DNA from: an uncultured Verrucomicrobiota bacterium | GTDB lineage: Bacteria; Verrucomicrobiota; Verrucomicrobiia; Opitutales; Opitutaceae | Length of the DNA: 64,000 bases | NCBI GenBank assembly: GCA_903898675.1 | Contig: CAIUGM010000020.1 | Location: 16,324-80,323 of the forward strand | Direction of reading: 5' to 3' | Part shown: positions 7,549-17,000 of the stretch, piece by piece | Position numbering within the stretch: position 1 is the first letter of the stretch | Layout: each line of letters begins with the position of its first letter | Made by a program: the position numbers and the translations under genes | The notes under the pieces: model-generated | Databases searched by the model: none | What the model saw: the letters and a program-made list of their open reading frames with translations, nothing else | What the model was told of the DNA's origin: nothing

Positions 7549-9021
7549 ATGCGTTTCCCTCACATGTCATCCTGGGAATACAAACTGATCTCCAGCGGTC
7601 CGCTGGGTTTTGCGTCGATGCAACTGCTCGAGCAACACCTGGGCCAGCTGGGCAAGGACGAGTGGGAGATTATCAATTTCACGACCAAGCCCGACAACCC
7701 GCTCGTGTTCCACGGCCTCGCGCGCCGGCCCGTCGCGCGCGACTGGTTTCCGCCCGCGGACGCCAAGCCGGCCTACACGCCGCCCCCGATCCCGAAGGAA
7801 GCGGCGGAGGATGACCGTGACGAGCGTTCCTTTGCCGACGAGCTGCCGCCCGCCCGCCCGGCGAACGCGCCCGCACCGGCCGATCTCGGGCTCGGGGACT
7901 TTGACGATCTCGAGGGCAGCGAGGAGGATCTGCCGACGCTGTTCGAGGCCATCAAACCCTTCCTGCGGAAAAACCCACGCGGCGACCTGTCCGTCGAGCT
8001 GGATTTCCTCGCCAAGAAATTCGAGCAGGACGCGCGCGACTTGCTGACCGCGTTTGAGGAATGCGGCCTGAAGGTGCCGCCGCCGGCGGACGAGAAGGGC
8101 GACGTCGTCGACCACGACGGTTCGCTCTACTGGCTCGAGCGCGACAAGCGCGGCCGCTTCTGGGTCAACACCCGCGACAAGAAATTCCGCACCGCCAAGA
8201 CCACCCCGGTGGCGGCCGAGCCCCGCCCGGAGCGGGCCGCGCCCGCCGCCGAGGCGGCCCGCGAACCGGCCCCGGCCCGCCCTGTCCGCGCCGTGGAGCA
8301 GGTCTTTGCCGACACCGGTTCATTCCTGGGCCAGATCCGCTCGATGATGCGCCGCAACCGGCGCGGCCACGGCTGGTCGGGCAGCTTCCAGTACCTCACG
8401 AAGGCGCTGAAGCTCGACGACCGCCAGCTGCTGGAAAAACTGGGCGGGTTCGGCCTGCGGCTCGAGGGCGGGGACAAGCCCGTCCTGGCGACCGATGGCA
8501 ATTTTGTCTACTGGCTGAACCAGAACCAGCGCGGCGAGGTCTGGATCAACGCGGACGAAAAGAAGGCCGGCGCCGAGGGCCGGGACCAGGCCGCCAGGCC
8601 CACGGAGCCGGCGGCGCAAAAACCGGAAGACCGGGGTCAGCCCACCGAGGCGGCCGCGGTCCCGGGGAACCGGCCGCAGCGCGAGTACATTGATCCGCGG
8701 GCCGACGTCCCCGAGCAAGCCCGGGCCCCGCTGCCGCCCGAGAACACCCTGACCGCCGTGCGGTTGCTGATGCAGCCGAAGAAACGCGGCGAGGGCGTGA
8801 CCGCGCCGCTGGCGGAACTGGCGGCCAAGCTTGAGAAATCCGACGAGCAGATGCTGGCGGTGCTGGCGTCCGCCGGGCTGCACCTGCCCGAGTCGCCCAA
8901 GGCCAAGCCCACCTTCGCCGAGCACGGCGGGGAAATCTTCTGGCTGAACGCGAACGCGAAGGGCCAGGTCTGGCTCAACGCCAAGCAGACGGCCGCGAAG
9001 AAAAGCCGCGCGAAGAAATAA
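7549..9021 (+). CDS. Three-module repeat protein with N-terminal DUF4177-like domain
   Basis: The 490-residue protein opens with a DUF4177-like segment (WEYKLISSGPLGFASM, then GKDEWEIINFTTKPDN). Three related modules of about 85 residues follow at roughly residues 125-220, 258-345 and 398-485, joined by Ala/Pro/Glu-rich linkers. Each module has a helical, winged-helix-like half and ends in the same signature: DGSLYWLERDKRGRFWVN, DGNFVYWLNQNQRGEVWIN and GGEIFWLNANAKGQVWLN. I do not recognise the module as a named domain. No signal peptide or membrane segment is seen, so it is probably cytoplasmic. The C-terminus is Lys-rich (AAKKSRAKK), consistent with nucleic-acid contact. Function unknown. 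Confidence 0.8.
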   Translation: MRFPHMSSWEYKLISSGPLGFASMQLLEQHLGQLGKDEWEIINFTTKPDNPLVFHGLARRPVARDWFPPADAKPAYTPPPIPKEAAEDDRDERSFADELPPARPANAPAPADLGLGDFDDLEGSEEDLPTLFEAIKPFLRKNPRGDLSVELDFLAKKFEQDARDLLTAFEECGLKVPPPADEKGDVVDHDGSLYWLERDKRGRFWVNTRDKKFRTAKTTPVAAEPRPERAAPAAEAAREPAPARPVRAVEQVFADTGSFLGQIRSMMRRNRRGHGWSGSFQYLTKALKLDDRQLLEKLGGFGLRLEGGDKPVLATDGNFVYWLNQNQRGEVWINADEKKAGAEGRDQAARPTEPAAQKPEDRGQPTEAAAVPGNRPQREYIDPRADVPEQARAPLPPENTLTAVRLLMQPKKRGEGVTAPLAELAAKLEKSDEQMLAVLASAGLHLPESPKAKPTFAEHGGEIFWLNANAKGQVWLNAKQTAAKKSRAKK

Positions 9022-9043
9022 CCCGGGTCGCGGATCCCGGGTT
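9020..9043. terminator. Hairpin between convergent genes, possible bidirectional terminator
   Basis: AACCCGGG (9020-9027) and CCCGGGTT (9036-9043) form a perfect 8-bp stem with an 8-nt loop, overlapping the stop codons of both convergent genes. It lacks a T-run, so termination strength is uncertain. Confidence 0.4.
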
Positions 9044-10629
9044 CACGTCTCCGTCGCCGGATGAAACCGGGCGAGGGTGGCGAGCTGGTCGGCGATGTTC
9101 CGGTCGGACCGGCAGCGCTGCATTTTGCTCGTGCTGGACGCCTTGCCCTGGCCCAGCGCCCATTCCTCAAACATGCCTGGCACGACCAGGCGGACCGAGG
9201 GCGAATCGACCGTGCGCGCCGCGCGCCGCGCCGCGTAGTCGCTGTTGCGCCGCGCCAGCTCGGCATCGAGCTCGGGGGCCAGCACGTTCGCGGTGGGCGT
9301 CTTGATGGTGTGGGTGCCCAGCTCGAGCCACCACTCGTGGCAGGAAATGATCTGCCCGGCGGCCACGCGGCGCTGGTAGGGGGCGACGTGGAAATTCACG
9401 GCCGACCAGCCGTTGCGCGAGCAGACCGCGAGCAGCGTCTCGGCCAGCTCGCGCTCGGTGACGTGTTCGCCGAACGAATTCAGCTGGCAGCCCGTGCGGC
9501 CGATGAACTGCAGGCGCTGCGGATCCACGGAGACAAAGCGCACGATGTCGCCCAGCACGTAGCGGCAGAGCCCGGCGGGCGTGGTGAGCAGGACGACGTA
9601 GTCGACGCCGGGCTGCACCTGCTCGAGCGGCCGGCAGAAATCGCGGTCGTCGGCCAGGGTCTTTTCGTTGAAATCCCGCAGCGGCAGGAATTCGAAGAAA
9701 ATCCCCGAGTCGGTGAGCAGGCGGAGGGCGGCCGGCTGCAGGTCGTCCTGCACGGCGATGACGCCCTCGGCGGCGGCATAGACCTCGTGGAGGTTCACCG
9801 TGGGCCCGAGCCAGAGGCGGAGGGCGTCCGTGTAGAGCCCCGCCGCCGCGCCGGAAAACAGGAGGCACTCGAGGTTGGGCCACAAGGCCTGCAGGTGGGG
9901 CGGGGCTTCCTCCGCCCCGGCCGCGGCGGCCTCGCGGCAGGCGAGGGCGAGGGCGCAGGCGGCCGCGGGGGCGCCGGCGACCAAGGTGACATCACTGGTG
10001 CGCATGGCCTGCACGGTTTCCGTGAGCTTAACCGGGCCCTCCGGCAGGTAGTCGACGTCGAGTGGCGGCGAGCGCAGGTTGGCCTCGACCCAGGGCGACA
10101 GGGAAAAAGTGAGGATCCCGTCCAGCGAGGTGAAGTAGGCGCCGGCCTCCTCCTTGATGATCGTGCTGGGCCCGGTGTGCAGGTGCCGGCCGAGGAAGAC
10201 CCCGGGGTTCCCGACCCGGGTGACATAGAGGAAGAGCGCCGCATACAGGCCGTCGCGGTACTACCGGAGCATCACGTCCGGCACGGGGATGATCTTGGGT
10301 TTCCGGCCCATGGTGCCGGCCGTCTCGACGTAGAAATGGCAGGTGCCCGGCAGCAGCACCCCGGTTTCGCCGGCCGCCATCCGCTGCACCAGCGGCTGGA
10401 AGTAGTCGTAGCTCCGCGGCGGCACGCTGTCGCGGAACTGCTCGTAGGTCGTGCTGGCCCGGAGGCTGTGCTGCTGGCCGAACTCCGTGCCGTCGAACTG
10501 GGCCATGAGCTGCCTGAAGGAGCTCTTTTGCGCGGCCAGGCCCAGGCCCTGGGCTTTCAGGCGGCGGGCGAACCGGCGGGCCCGGTACCCGGCCAGGAAC
10601 TCCACGAGAAATCTCGGCGCCAGCGTCAT
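9043..10629 (-). pseudogene. GH3-family (auxin-responsive GH3-like) acyl-adenylating enzyme, broken by an in-frame TAG
   Basis: Reading from ATG 10629, codons 1-122 encode a GH3 N-terminus: FRDSVPPRSYDYFQPLVQRM, ETGVLLPG, and the ATP-site-like TAGTMGRKPKIIPV. Codon 123 is TAG at 10263-10261. The same frame then continues without another stop for 405 codons through conserved GH3 text (YRDGLYAALFLYVTR; DGILTFSLSPWVEANLR; FRPCGARTHRV-like C-terminal region with YVLGDIVRFVSVDPQRLQFIGRTG and FGEHVTERELAETLL). Full length with the stop bridged is 528 residues, normal for bacterial GH3. One C-to-T change from CAG (Gln) explains it. GH3 enzymes conjugate amino acids to acyl substrates. Neighbouring genes use TAG as a real stop, so this is a nonsense mutation, a translated two-part gene, or a sequencing error. 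Confidence 0.85.
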
Positions 10630-10760
10630 GCTTGCTGAGTCAGACAGCTGACCCCGGTGAAGGCTACAGGGATTTTCGTTTCCGCGCGGGAAAAATGCGT
10701 CACCGCCGCCCCGTTCGGGATTGCCGGCCGGAACCGGCCGCGCAGTCTCCGCCTTACCAC

Positions 10761-11519
10761 ATGCCGCTGCCGCCAGTTCTCTTTGAAGACGATGCCTTGG
10801 TCGCGTTCGACAAGCCGGCCGGCCTGCTCCTGGCGCCCGACCGCCGCGACAAGGCGCGGGAAAACCTCGCGGACCTCGTGCGCGCGAAAATGGGCGCCGG
10901 GGTCGCCACCGTGCACCGGATCGACGCCGAGGGCAGCGGGGTGGTGCTGTGCGCCAAGACCAAGCCCGCCCTGGATTTTCTCAGCGGCCAGTTCCAGTCC
11001 AAGACGGTCGGCAAGACCGGCCATGCGCTCACGGTGGGCGTGCCGGTCATGGACACGTACACCGTGGACTTTGTGCTGAAGGAGGACGAGGCGCAGCCCG
11101 GCCGCATGTGCGTCGTCAAGAAGCACGGCCACGCCAGCGTGACGGGTTTCACCGTGCTGGAAAAATACCCGCAGCCCGCGGGCCGCGCCAGTTTTGCGCT
11201 CGTGGAGTGCCGGCCCGTCACCGGCCGCACCCACCAGGTCCGCGTGCACCTCGCGGCCTCGGGCACGCCCATCCTCGGCGACCCGCTTTACGGCGACGAG
11301 ACGCAGCTGATGCTCTCGGACCTGAAGCGCGGTTACAAGGGCCGCGCCGACGAGCACCCGCTCATCACCCGGCTGGCCCTCCACGCGGGCGGGCTGACGT
11401 TCACCCATCCGTTCACGCGCGAGAAGATGACGGTCACGGCCCCGCTGCCCAACGATTTTGCCGTCGCGTTGAAATACCTGAGGAAATTCGGCCCGGGGCC
11501 CGCGCGGCGCCCGGCCTGA
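10761..11519 (+). CDS. RluA family pseudouridine synthase
   Basis: A 252-residue protein from ATG 10761 (MPLPPVLFEDDALVAFDKPAG). Family blocks in order: FDKPAGLLLAPD, the catalytic-Asp motif ATVHRIDAEGSGVVLCAKT (the usual HRLDxxTSG with Ile for Leu and GSG for TSG), GRTHQVRVHLAASGTPILGD and DPLYGDETQL. No S4 domain precedes it, as in RluA/TruC-like members. It would isomerise uridine in rRNA or tRNA; the exact site is not predictable. An upstream in-frame start at 10632 adds 43 residues lacking homology. It is divergent from the GH3 gene. Confidence 0.88.
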   Translation: MPLPPVLFEDDALVAFDKPAGLLLAPDRRDKARENLADLVRAKMGAGVATVHRIDAEGSGVVLCAKTKPALDFLSGQFQSKTVGKTGHALTVGVPVMDTYTVDFVLKEDEAQPGRMCVVKKHGHASVTGFTVLEKYPQPAGRASFALVECRPVTGRTHQVRVHLAASGTPILGDPLYGDETQLMLSDLKRGYKGRADEHPLITRLALHAGGLTFTHPFTREKMTVTAPLPNDFAVALKYLRKFGPGPARRPA

Positions 11520-11641
11520 CCGGTGGTGAACGTTCCGTTAAAGCGGCGTTCTCCCGGCACTAATAGTTGGACGGCGCCCGGTCGTTTGCGTTTACATCCG
11601 CGGACCGGCTGCTTGGCTCGCCGGTAACGAATCAGTACCCC

Positions 11642-13639
11642 ATGAGCGGTCCTTCCACCCCTGTCAGCCATTCAATTGATGCCGAGGGCATCGGCTGGAT
11701 CACCTTCGACGATCCGGCGGGTCGCGCCAACATTTTCAATCCCGCCACCCAGGCCGCGCTGCGGTCCGCGGTCCTGGCCCTGGCCGCGGAGCCGGTGCGC
11801 GCCGTCGTGGTACTCAGCGCGAAGGAAAAAATCTTCATCGCCGGCGCCGACCTCGGGTGGCTCGCGGGACTCGCGGACGACCAGGCCGCCACGCAGGCGG
11901 CGCGCGCCGGCCAGGAATTGTTCGGGCTGCTGGCGGGCTTCAAGGTGCCGGTGGTGTGCGCGATCCACGGCGCCTGTGCCGGCGGCGGGTATGAGCTGGC
12001 GCTCGCCTGCACCTGGCGGATCGCGAGCGAGGCCCGCGAAACCGTGATCGGTCTCCCCGAGGTGGGTCTCGGCCTGATTCCCGGCTGGGGCGGTTGCACG
12101 CGGCTGCCCCGCCTGATCGGGGCCCGGGCCGCGGTGGAACACATTTTGAAGGCGGCCCTCGTGCCGGCCGCGGCGGCGCGGGCGGCGGGTTTGGTTGACG
12201 AACTTGTGCCCGCGGCGGAACTCCTGGCCCGGGCCCGCGCCGCGGCGCGGCGCCTGGCGGATGAAGGGGCCCCCGTGCGCCCGGTCCCGGACCCGGTCGG
12301 GCCGGATTTTTTCAGCGATCAGCGCCAGCTCGCCCTGACGCGGCGGCGCGGCCAGCCCGCCCCCCTCGCCGTGCTTGAGGCGGTGGAAAAAAGCGCCGGC
12401 CTGCCGCTGGCCGCGGCCCTCGACCTGGAAGCCACGCTGTTCGGCGGCGTCGCGGCGGGGGAAATCGCGAAGAACTTCATCCACGTTTTTTTCCTGAAGG
12501 AGGCCGCCCGGAAACTCACCGTCGACGGCTGGTTCCCGCCGGTGGCGGACGCACCGCCGCCCAAGCCTTTCCGGACGATCGGCGTGATCGGCGCGGGCGT
12601 CATGGGCTCGGGCATCGCGCAGTGGTGCGCCATGCACGGCTTCGGCGTCATCCTCTGCGATTCCAGCAAGGAGGCGATCGAGCGCGGCGTGGCCGTGATC
12701 CGCGAGCTGTTCGCCGAGGCGGTGAAGCGCGGCAAGGTGACGGGCGACCAGGCGCACCGGATGACGGGCGGCATCGGCATCACCACGAGCCTGGAGGATT
12801 TTGAGATCTGCGACCTGGTGATCGAGGCGGTCGTCGAGGATGTCGCGGCGAAGCAGAAGGTTTTTGCGGAGCTGAGCCGTCTGGTCACACCCGACTGCCT
12901 GCTGGCGTCCAACACCTCCGCGCTGCCGATCGAGGAACTGGCCGCCACGGCCGTGAATCCCGGCCGGGTGGTCGGCCTGCATTTTTTCAACCCGGTCAGC
13001 CGGATGCCGCTCGTGGAGCTGGTGCTCAGCCCGCACACCACCCGCGCCACCGCAGAGCGGGCGCTGGCCTTCGTCAAGGCCCTGGGCAAGTCCGCGGTGA
13101 TCTGCAAATCGGCGCCCGGCTTCCTCGTGACGCGCGTGTTGTTTTTCTACCTCAACGAGGCCTGCCGGCTCTGGGAGCAGGGCGTCCCGGCGGAAGTCAT
13201 CGACCGCGCGATGCGCGACTGGGGCTGGCCGATGGGGCCGCTGCGGCTGATCGACGAGGTCGGCGTCGATGTCACCGATTTCATCTACGGGGAAATGCAG
13301 CATTATTTCCCGGACCGTTTTGTCCGCTCCGCGATCTGCGGCCGGCTGCTGGCGGCCGGGTTGAAGGGCCGGAAGAACGGCGCTGGCGCGGGGTTCTACG
13401 ATTACACGGACGGCCGGGAAACGCTGAACCCGGCGCTGGCGGATTTCTCGCCCGCTGCGGCGGTGGCGATGGCGGCGGCGGTCATCCAGGAGCTGCTCAA
13501 CGGCGTGCTGATCGCGGAAACCCGGCGGGTGCTCGCCGAGGGCGTGCTGCGGACGGCGGATGAGGCGGATTTCGCCCTGCTGATGGGCGCCGGTTTCCCG
13601 GCGATCCGCGGCGGCCTGCTGCATTCGGCCAAGGGTTAG
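11642..13639 (+). CDS. fadJ: 3-hydroxyacyl-CoA dehydrogenase / enoyl-CoA hydratase fusion (FadJ/FadB-like)
   Basis: The 665-residue protein is the beta-oxidation multifunctional alpha subunit. The N-terminal crotonase domain (1-260) has the oxyanion and catalytic-Glu region (GACAGGGYELALACTWRI) and the second Glu (GLPEVGLGLIPGWGGC). The NAD-binding domain (about 310-490) carries GVIGAGVMGSGIAQWC and the dehydrogenase signature HFFNPVSRMPLVELV; two C-terminal 3HCDH domains follow (GFLVTRVLFFYLNEA; DWGWPMGPLRLIDEVG). Reaction: hydration of 2-enoyl-CoA and NAD-dependent oxidation of the 3-hydroxyacyl-CoA. At 665 residues it is a little shorter than E. coli FadB/FadJ. No thiolase partner gene is in the window. 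ATG 11642 is chosen; an upstream TTG (11567) would add 25 unlike residues. Confidence 0.92.
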   Translation: MSGPSTPVSHSIDAEGIGWITFDDPAGRANIFNPATQAALRSAVLALAAEPVRAVVVLSAKEKIFIAGADLGWLAGLADDQAATQAARAGQELFGLLAGFKVPVVCAIHGACAGGGYELALACTWRIASEARETVIGLPEVGLGLIPGWGGCTRLPRLIGARAAVEHILKAALVPAAAARAAGLVDELVPAAELLARARAAARRLADEGAPVRPVPDPVGPDFFSDQRQLALTRRRGQPAPLAVLEAVEKSAGLPLAAALDLEATLFGGVAAGEIAKNFIHVFFLKEAARKLTVDGWFPPVADAPPPKPFRTIGVIGAGVMGSGIAQWCAMHGFGVILCDSSKEAIERGVAVIRELFAEAVKRGKVTGDQAHRMTGGIGITTSLEDFEICDLVIEAVVEDVAAKQKVFAELSRLVTPDCLLASNTSALPIEELAATAVNPGRVVGLHFFNPVSRMPLVELVLSPHTTRATAERALAFVKALGKSAVICKSAPGFLVTRVLFFYLNEACRLWEQGVPAEVIDRAMRDWGWPMGPLRLIDEVGVDVTDFIYGEMQHYFPDRFVRSAICGRLLAAGLKGRKNGAGAGFYDYTDGRETLNPALADFSPAAAVAMAAAVIQELLNGVLIAETRRVLAEGVLRTADEADFALLMGAGFPAIRGGLLHSAKG

Positions 13640-13671
13640 GAAGGGTTTTCAAACCCGGAGGGGGACCACTA

Positions 13672-13985
13672 AAAAGATTCCGCCAACGGCGGAATCCACA
13701 TTCACTGCTCCGGCCAATCGCCTCCACCGACCGGTTCAGGGGCGGCTGATCGCCGCCTTTCTGCCCGCGACGAGCGGGCCCCCGAAGCCCACTGCGCAGG
13801 CGATCAGCCGGAGCCGCACCGCCAAAATTTCGCCGTTGGCGAAATTCCATTGGTGGTAGCCTGGCCTTGGTTTGGTCAGCTCGAAGCAATCCCGGGTCTC
13901 GGTATCCACGTTTGAAGACACTCGCCAGCCCTTACGAAGGATTGCGCGACCGTTGCGGCCGGTCAAAAAGCCGTTGCGGCCGGCG
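13672..13985. repeat. Palindrome-rich intergenic element (379-bp gene-free gap)
   Basis: The gap 13640-14018 holds no convincing gene. It carries a cluster of inverted repeats: GATTCCGCC/GGCGGAATC at 13675-13695 (3-nt loop); CGGCTGATCGCC/GGCGATCAGCC arms at about 13743-13809 enclosing a nested GCCCGC/GCGGGC stem (13763-13779); AATTTCGCC/GGCGAAATT at 13826-13846. A 13-bp direct repeat (CCGTTGCGGCCGG) occurs at 13950-13962 and 13971-13983. Such packing resembles a non-autonomous palindromic repeat element. A 76-codon minus-strand reading frame crosses it but lacks homology and is not called. Confidence 0.5.
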
Positions 13986-14018
13986 GCAATTTAGGAAAAC
14001 TCCCGGGTTGTACCGCCC

Positions 14019-17000
14019 ATGGCCAAAGCCGCGACTCTCAATAAGGAACAACGACGCCATCTGCTGCTGACGATGCTGGAGAGCCGGCAGGGCGACTTGC
14101 GCGAGGAAAGCCTGAACCGGCAGGGCAAGGGCCACTTCCATGTTTCCGGCCGCGGCCACGAGGCGATGGCGGCGATCGGCGCGCAATTGCGCGACGGGGA
14201 TTTCCTGGCCCCCTACTACCGCGACCGCGGCATGTGCATGGGCCGCGGGCTGACCACGCGCCACCTCGCGCTCGAGTACTTTGCCAAGCGCGACTCGGCT
14301 TCCCGCGGCCGGATGATGCCGTCGCACTACTGTTCCCGGGAGCTGAACATCGTCAGCGTGCCCACGCCCACGGGGGCCCAGCTGATGCCGGCCGCCGGCA
14401 TGGCGTGGGGCATCCAGCTCGACAAGAAGGACGGCGTCGTGGTCACCACCGTCGGGGACGCCGCCTCGCGCCAGGGTGATTTCTACGAGACGCTCAGCTT
14501 CGCGCTGGAAAAGAAGCTGCCGCTGCTCCTCATCGTCGAGGACAACGCCTACGGCATCTCCACCCCGACGCGCGAGACCAACCCGCTGGCCATCGAGGTC
14601 CTGAACCGGGCGCAATGGCAGGTGCTCGACGGCTCGGATCCCGAGGCCGTGCACGCCGCGGGCCGCGAGGCCATCGCCGAGCTGCGGGCGGGCCGGGGGC
14701 CGGTGTTCTTCTGGGTGAGGATGGAGCGGCTTTCCAGCCACACGAGCTCGGACGACCACACCCTGTACCGCTCGAAGGAGGATCTCGCCGCCCTCGAGCA
14801 GGCCGACCCGATCCGCCGGCTCAAGGACCGCATGATCAAGGATGGCGAGCTCGCGGAGGCGGACTTCGCCGGCTACGAGGCCGAGCTGAAGGAAAAGGTC
14901 CGCCGCGATTACGCCGCGGCGGAGAAAGCGGAGAACCCGCGGATCGACGACCTGATGGTCGAGACGCTCGCACCTTCGCCCGACCTGAACGAGGAGCTGT
15001 TTCCGCCGGGCAAGTACCGGATGGGCGACCTGATCAACCGCACGCTGCGCGCCGGCCTCGATGCCGACCCCGGCCGGATCATTTTTGGCGAGGACGTCGA
15101 GGACCCGAAGGGCGGGGTGTTCCGGCTGACGCAGAAGCTCACCACGGATTTTCCCGGGCAGGTCTTCAACTCGCCGCTGGCGGAGTCGACGATCATCGGG
15201 CTTGCGGGCGGTCTCGCGCTTTACGGCCGCCGGCCGGTGTTCGAGATCCAGTTCATCGATTTCATCTATCCCGGCTTCAACCAGCTGGTCTCCAACCTGG
15301 CGAACCTGCGCTGGCGCACGAACGGGGAATGGAAGGTGCCGGCGGTCATCTACGCGCCGTACGGGGCTTACCTGCCCGGCGGCGGGCTCTGGCATTCGCA
15401 GGCGAACGAGGCGGTGTTCGCGCATTTTCCGGGCATCAACGTGGTGATTCCCAGCACGCCCGAGGATGCGGCCGGGCTGCTCTGGACCGCGATGCACGCG
15501 GAGGACCTCGTGCTGTTTTTGCTGCCGAAGCACATGCTCTGGGCGGAGCGGGAAGTGGCGACGCCGGTGGTTTCCATTCCGTTCGGCTCGGCCCGCCGCT
15601 GCCTGGAAGGCGACGATCTCACGCTGGTCGCCTGGGGCAACACCATGGAAAAGGCCTATGAGGCGATCGCCGGGCTCAAGGGCGAGGCCACGGTTGACCT
15701 GATCGACCTGCGCTCCATCGCGCCATGGGACAAGGCGACCATCGAGGCGTCCGTCCGCCGGACCGGCCGGCTGGTCGTGGTGCAGGAGGACTCGGAGAAC
15801 TGTTCCGTCGGCCAGATGATCATCACCCACATCATGGGCCAGCCCGACCTGTGGGCCGCCTTGAAGGCGCCGCCGGTGCTGGTGGCCAAGGGCAACGTGA
15901 TGACCGGCTACAACCCCATTTACGAATATGCCGCGCTGCCCGACGTGCCGCGGATCGTCGACGCCATCTGGCGCACGGTGTCGATCAACGTGGCGCGCGG
16001 CGAGAATGTGGGTGCGAGCTTGCTCGCGACTCCGGCGGCCGAAGCAATCGCGAGCCAGCCCGCTCCCGCCTCGGATAGTGGACACGCCCCGCAGAACACG
16101 GTCATCGCCGGCACGAGCGACATCAGCGTGAAGGTGCCGATCATGGGCGAGGGTCTCCGGTCCGCCCGGGTGGTTGCGCTCAACAAGCAGGCCGGGGACG
16201 CCGTGAAGCACGACGACGTGCTGTGCGAGGTGGAGACGGACAAGGCCGTCTACCCGATCGAGGCTTCCTTCGCGGGCAAGTTCAAGGAGTGGAAGATCAA
16301 GCTCGATGACACGGTGCTCATCGGCCAGGAGATCGCGCTCGTCACCGGCGACACCGACAGCGTGGCTGCACTGCGGGTGCACGCCGCGGCGAACCCTGCG
16401 CCGGTTTCCGGGGCGGCGGCGGCCCGCTCCGCCCCGGCTATTTCTTCACCTGCTCCAACTATGAAAGGCAACCCCCGTCAGCCCGCGTTGCATCCCGCGA
16501 TCACCAAGCGTCTCGATGCCGTTGTCCCCGCCACCATGCTGATGGATGTCCGTTGGGAGGGACTCCGGCTGGCCCGCGAGGACGGCAAGAAACGGCTCGG
16601 CAAGGCGGCGGCCTCGCCCTCTGTCATGATGGCGTGGTGCGTGGTGCGCGCGCAGGAAAAACACGCGCCCTTCCGCTGCCTCGTCAACAAGGACGGTGCC
16701 ATCCTGGAAAGTCCCGACTTCGAGGCCGGGATCGCGGTTGCGCTGGAAGGCGACCGGCTGGCGACGGCGTCGATTCCCCGCGCCAACCAGCTGGCGTGGG
16801 CCGATTTTGTGACCGCCTACAACCGGGCCGTCGAGGAGACCCGCGCCGGCAAGCTGATCGACGTGCAGGCGCCGATGAATGTGACGAGCCTCGGGGCCTT
16901 CGGGATCGAGAGCGCCACGCCGATCGTGGTGCCGCCCTCGATGGGCACGATTTTCATCGGCTCAGCCCACGAACGCATGATCAACCACGCCGGGGTGATT

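Noticed and set aside
10261..10263. Programmed amber readthrough or a reassigned TAG
   Set aside because: Other genes in the window end in TAG (for example at 5440, 13639 and 24659), so TAG works as stop; a single point mutation is simpler.
13736..13966. 76-codon minus-strand frame in the palindrome cluster
   Set aside because: No ribosome-binding site, no homology, and it is explained by the repeats.
13932..16382. 816-codon minus-strand open frame
   Set aside because: Antisense shadow of the E1-E2 fusion gene; composition is typical of GC-rich shadow frames.
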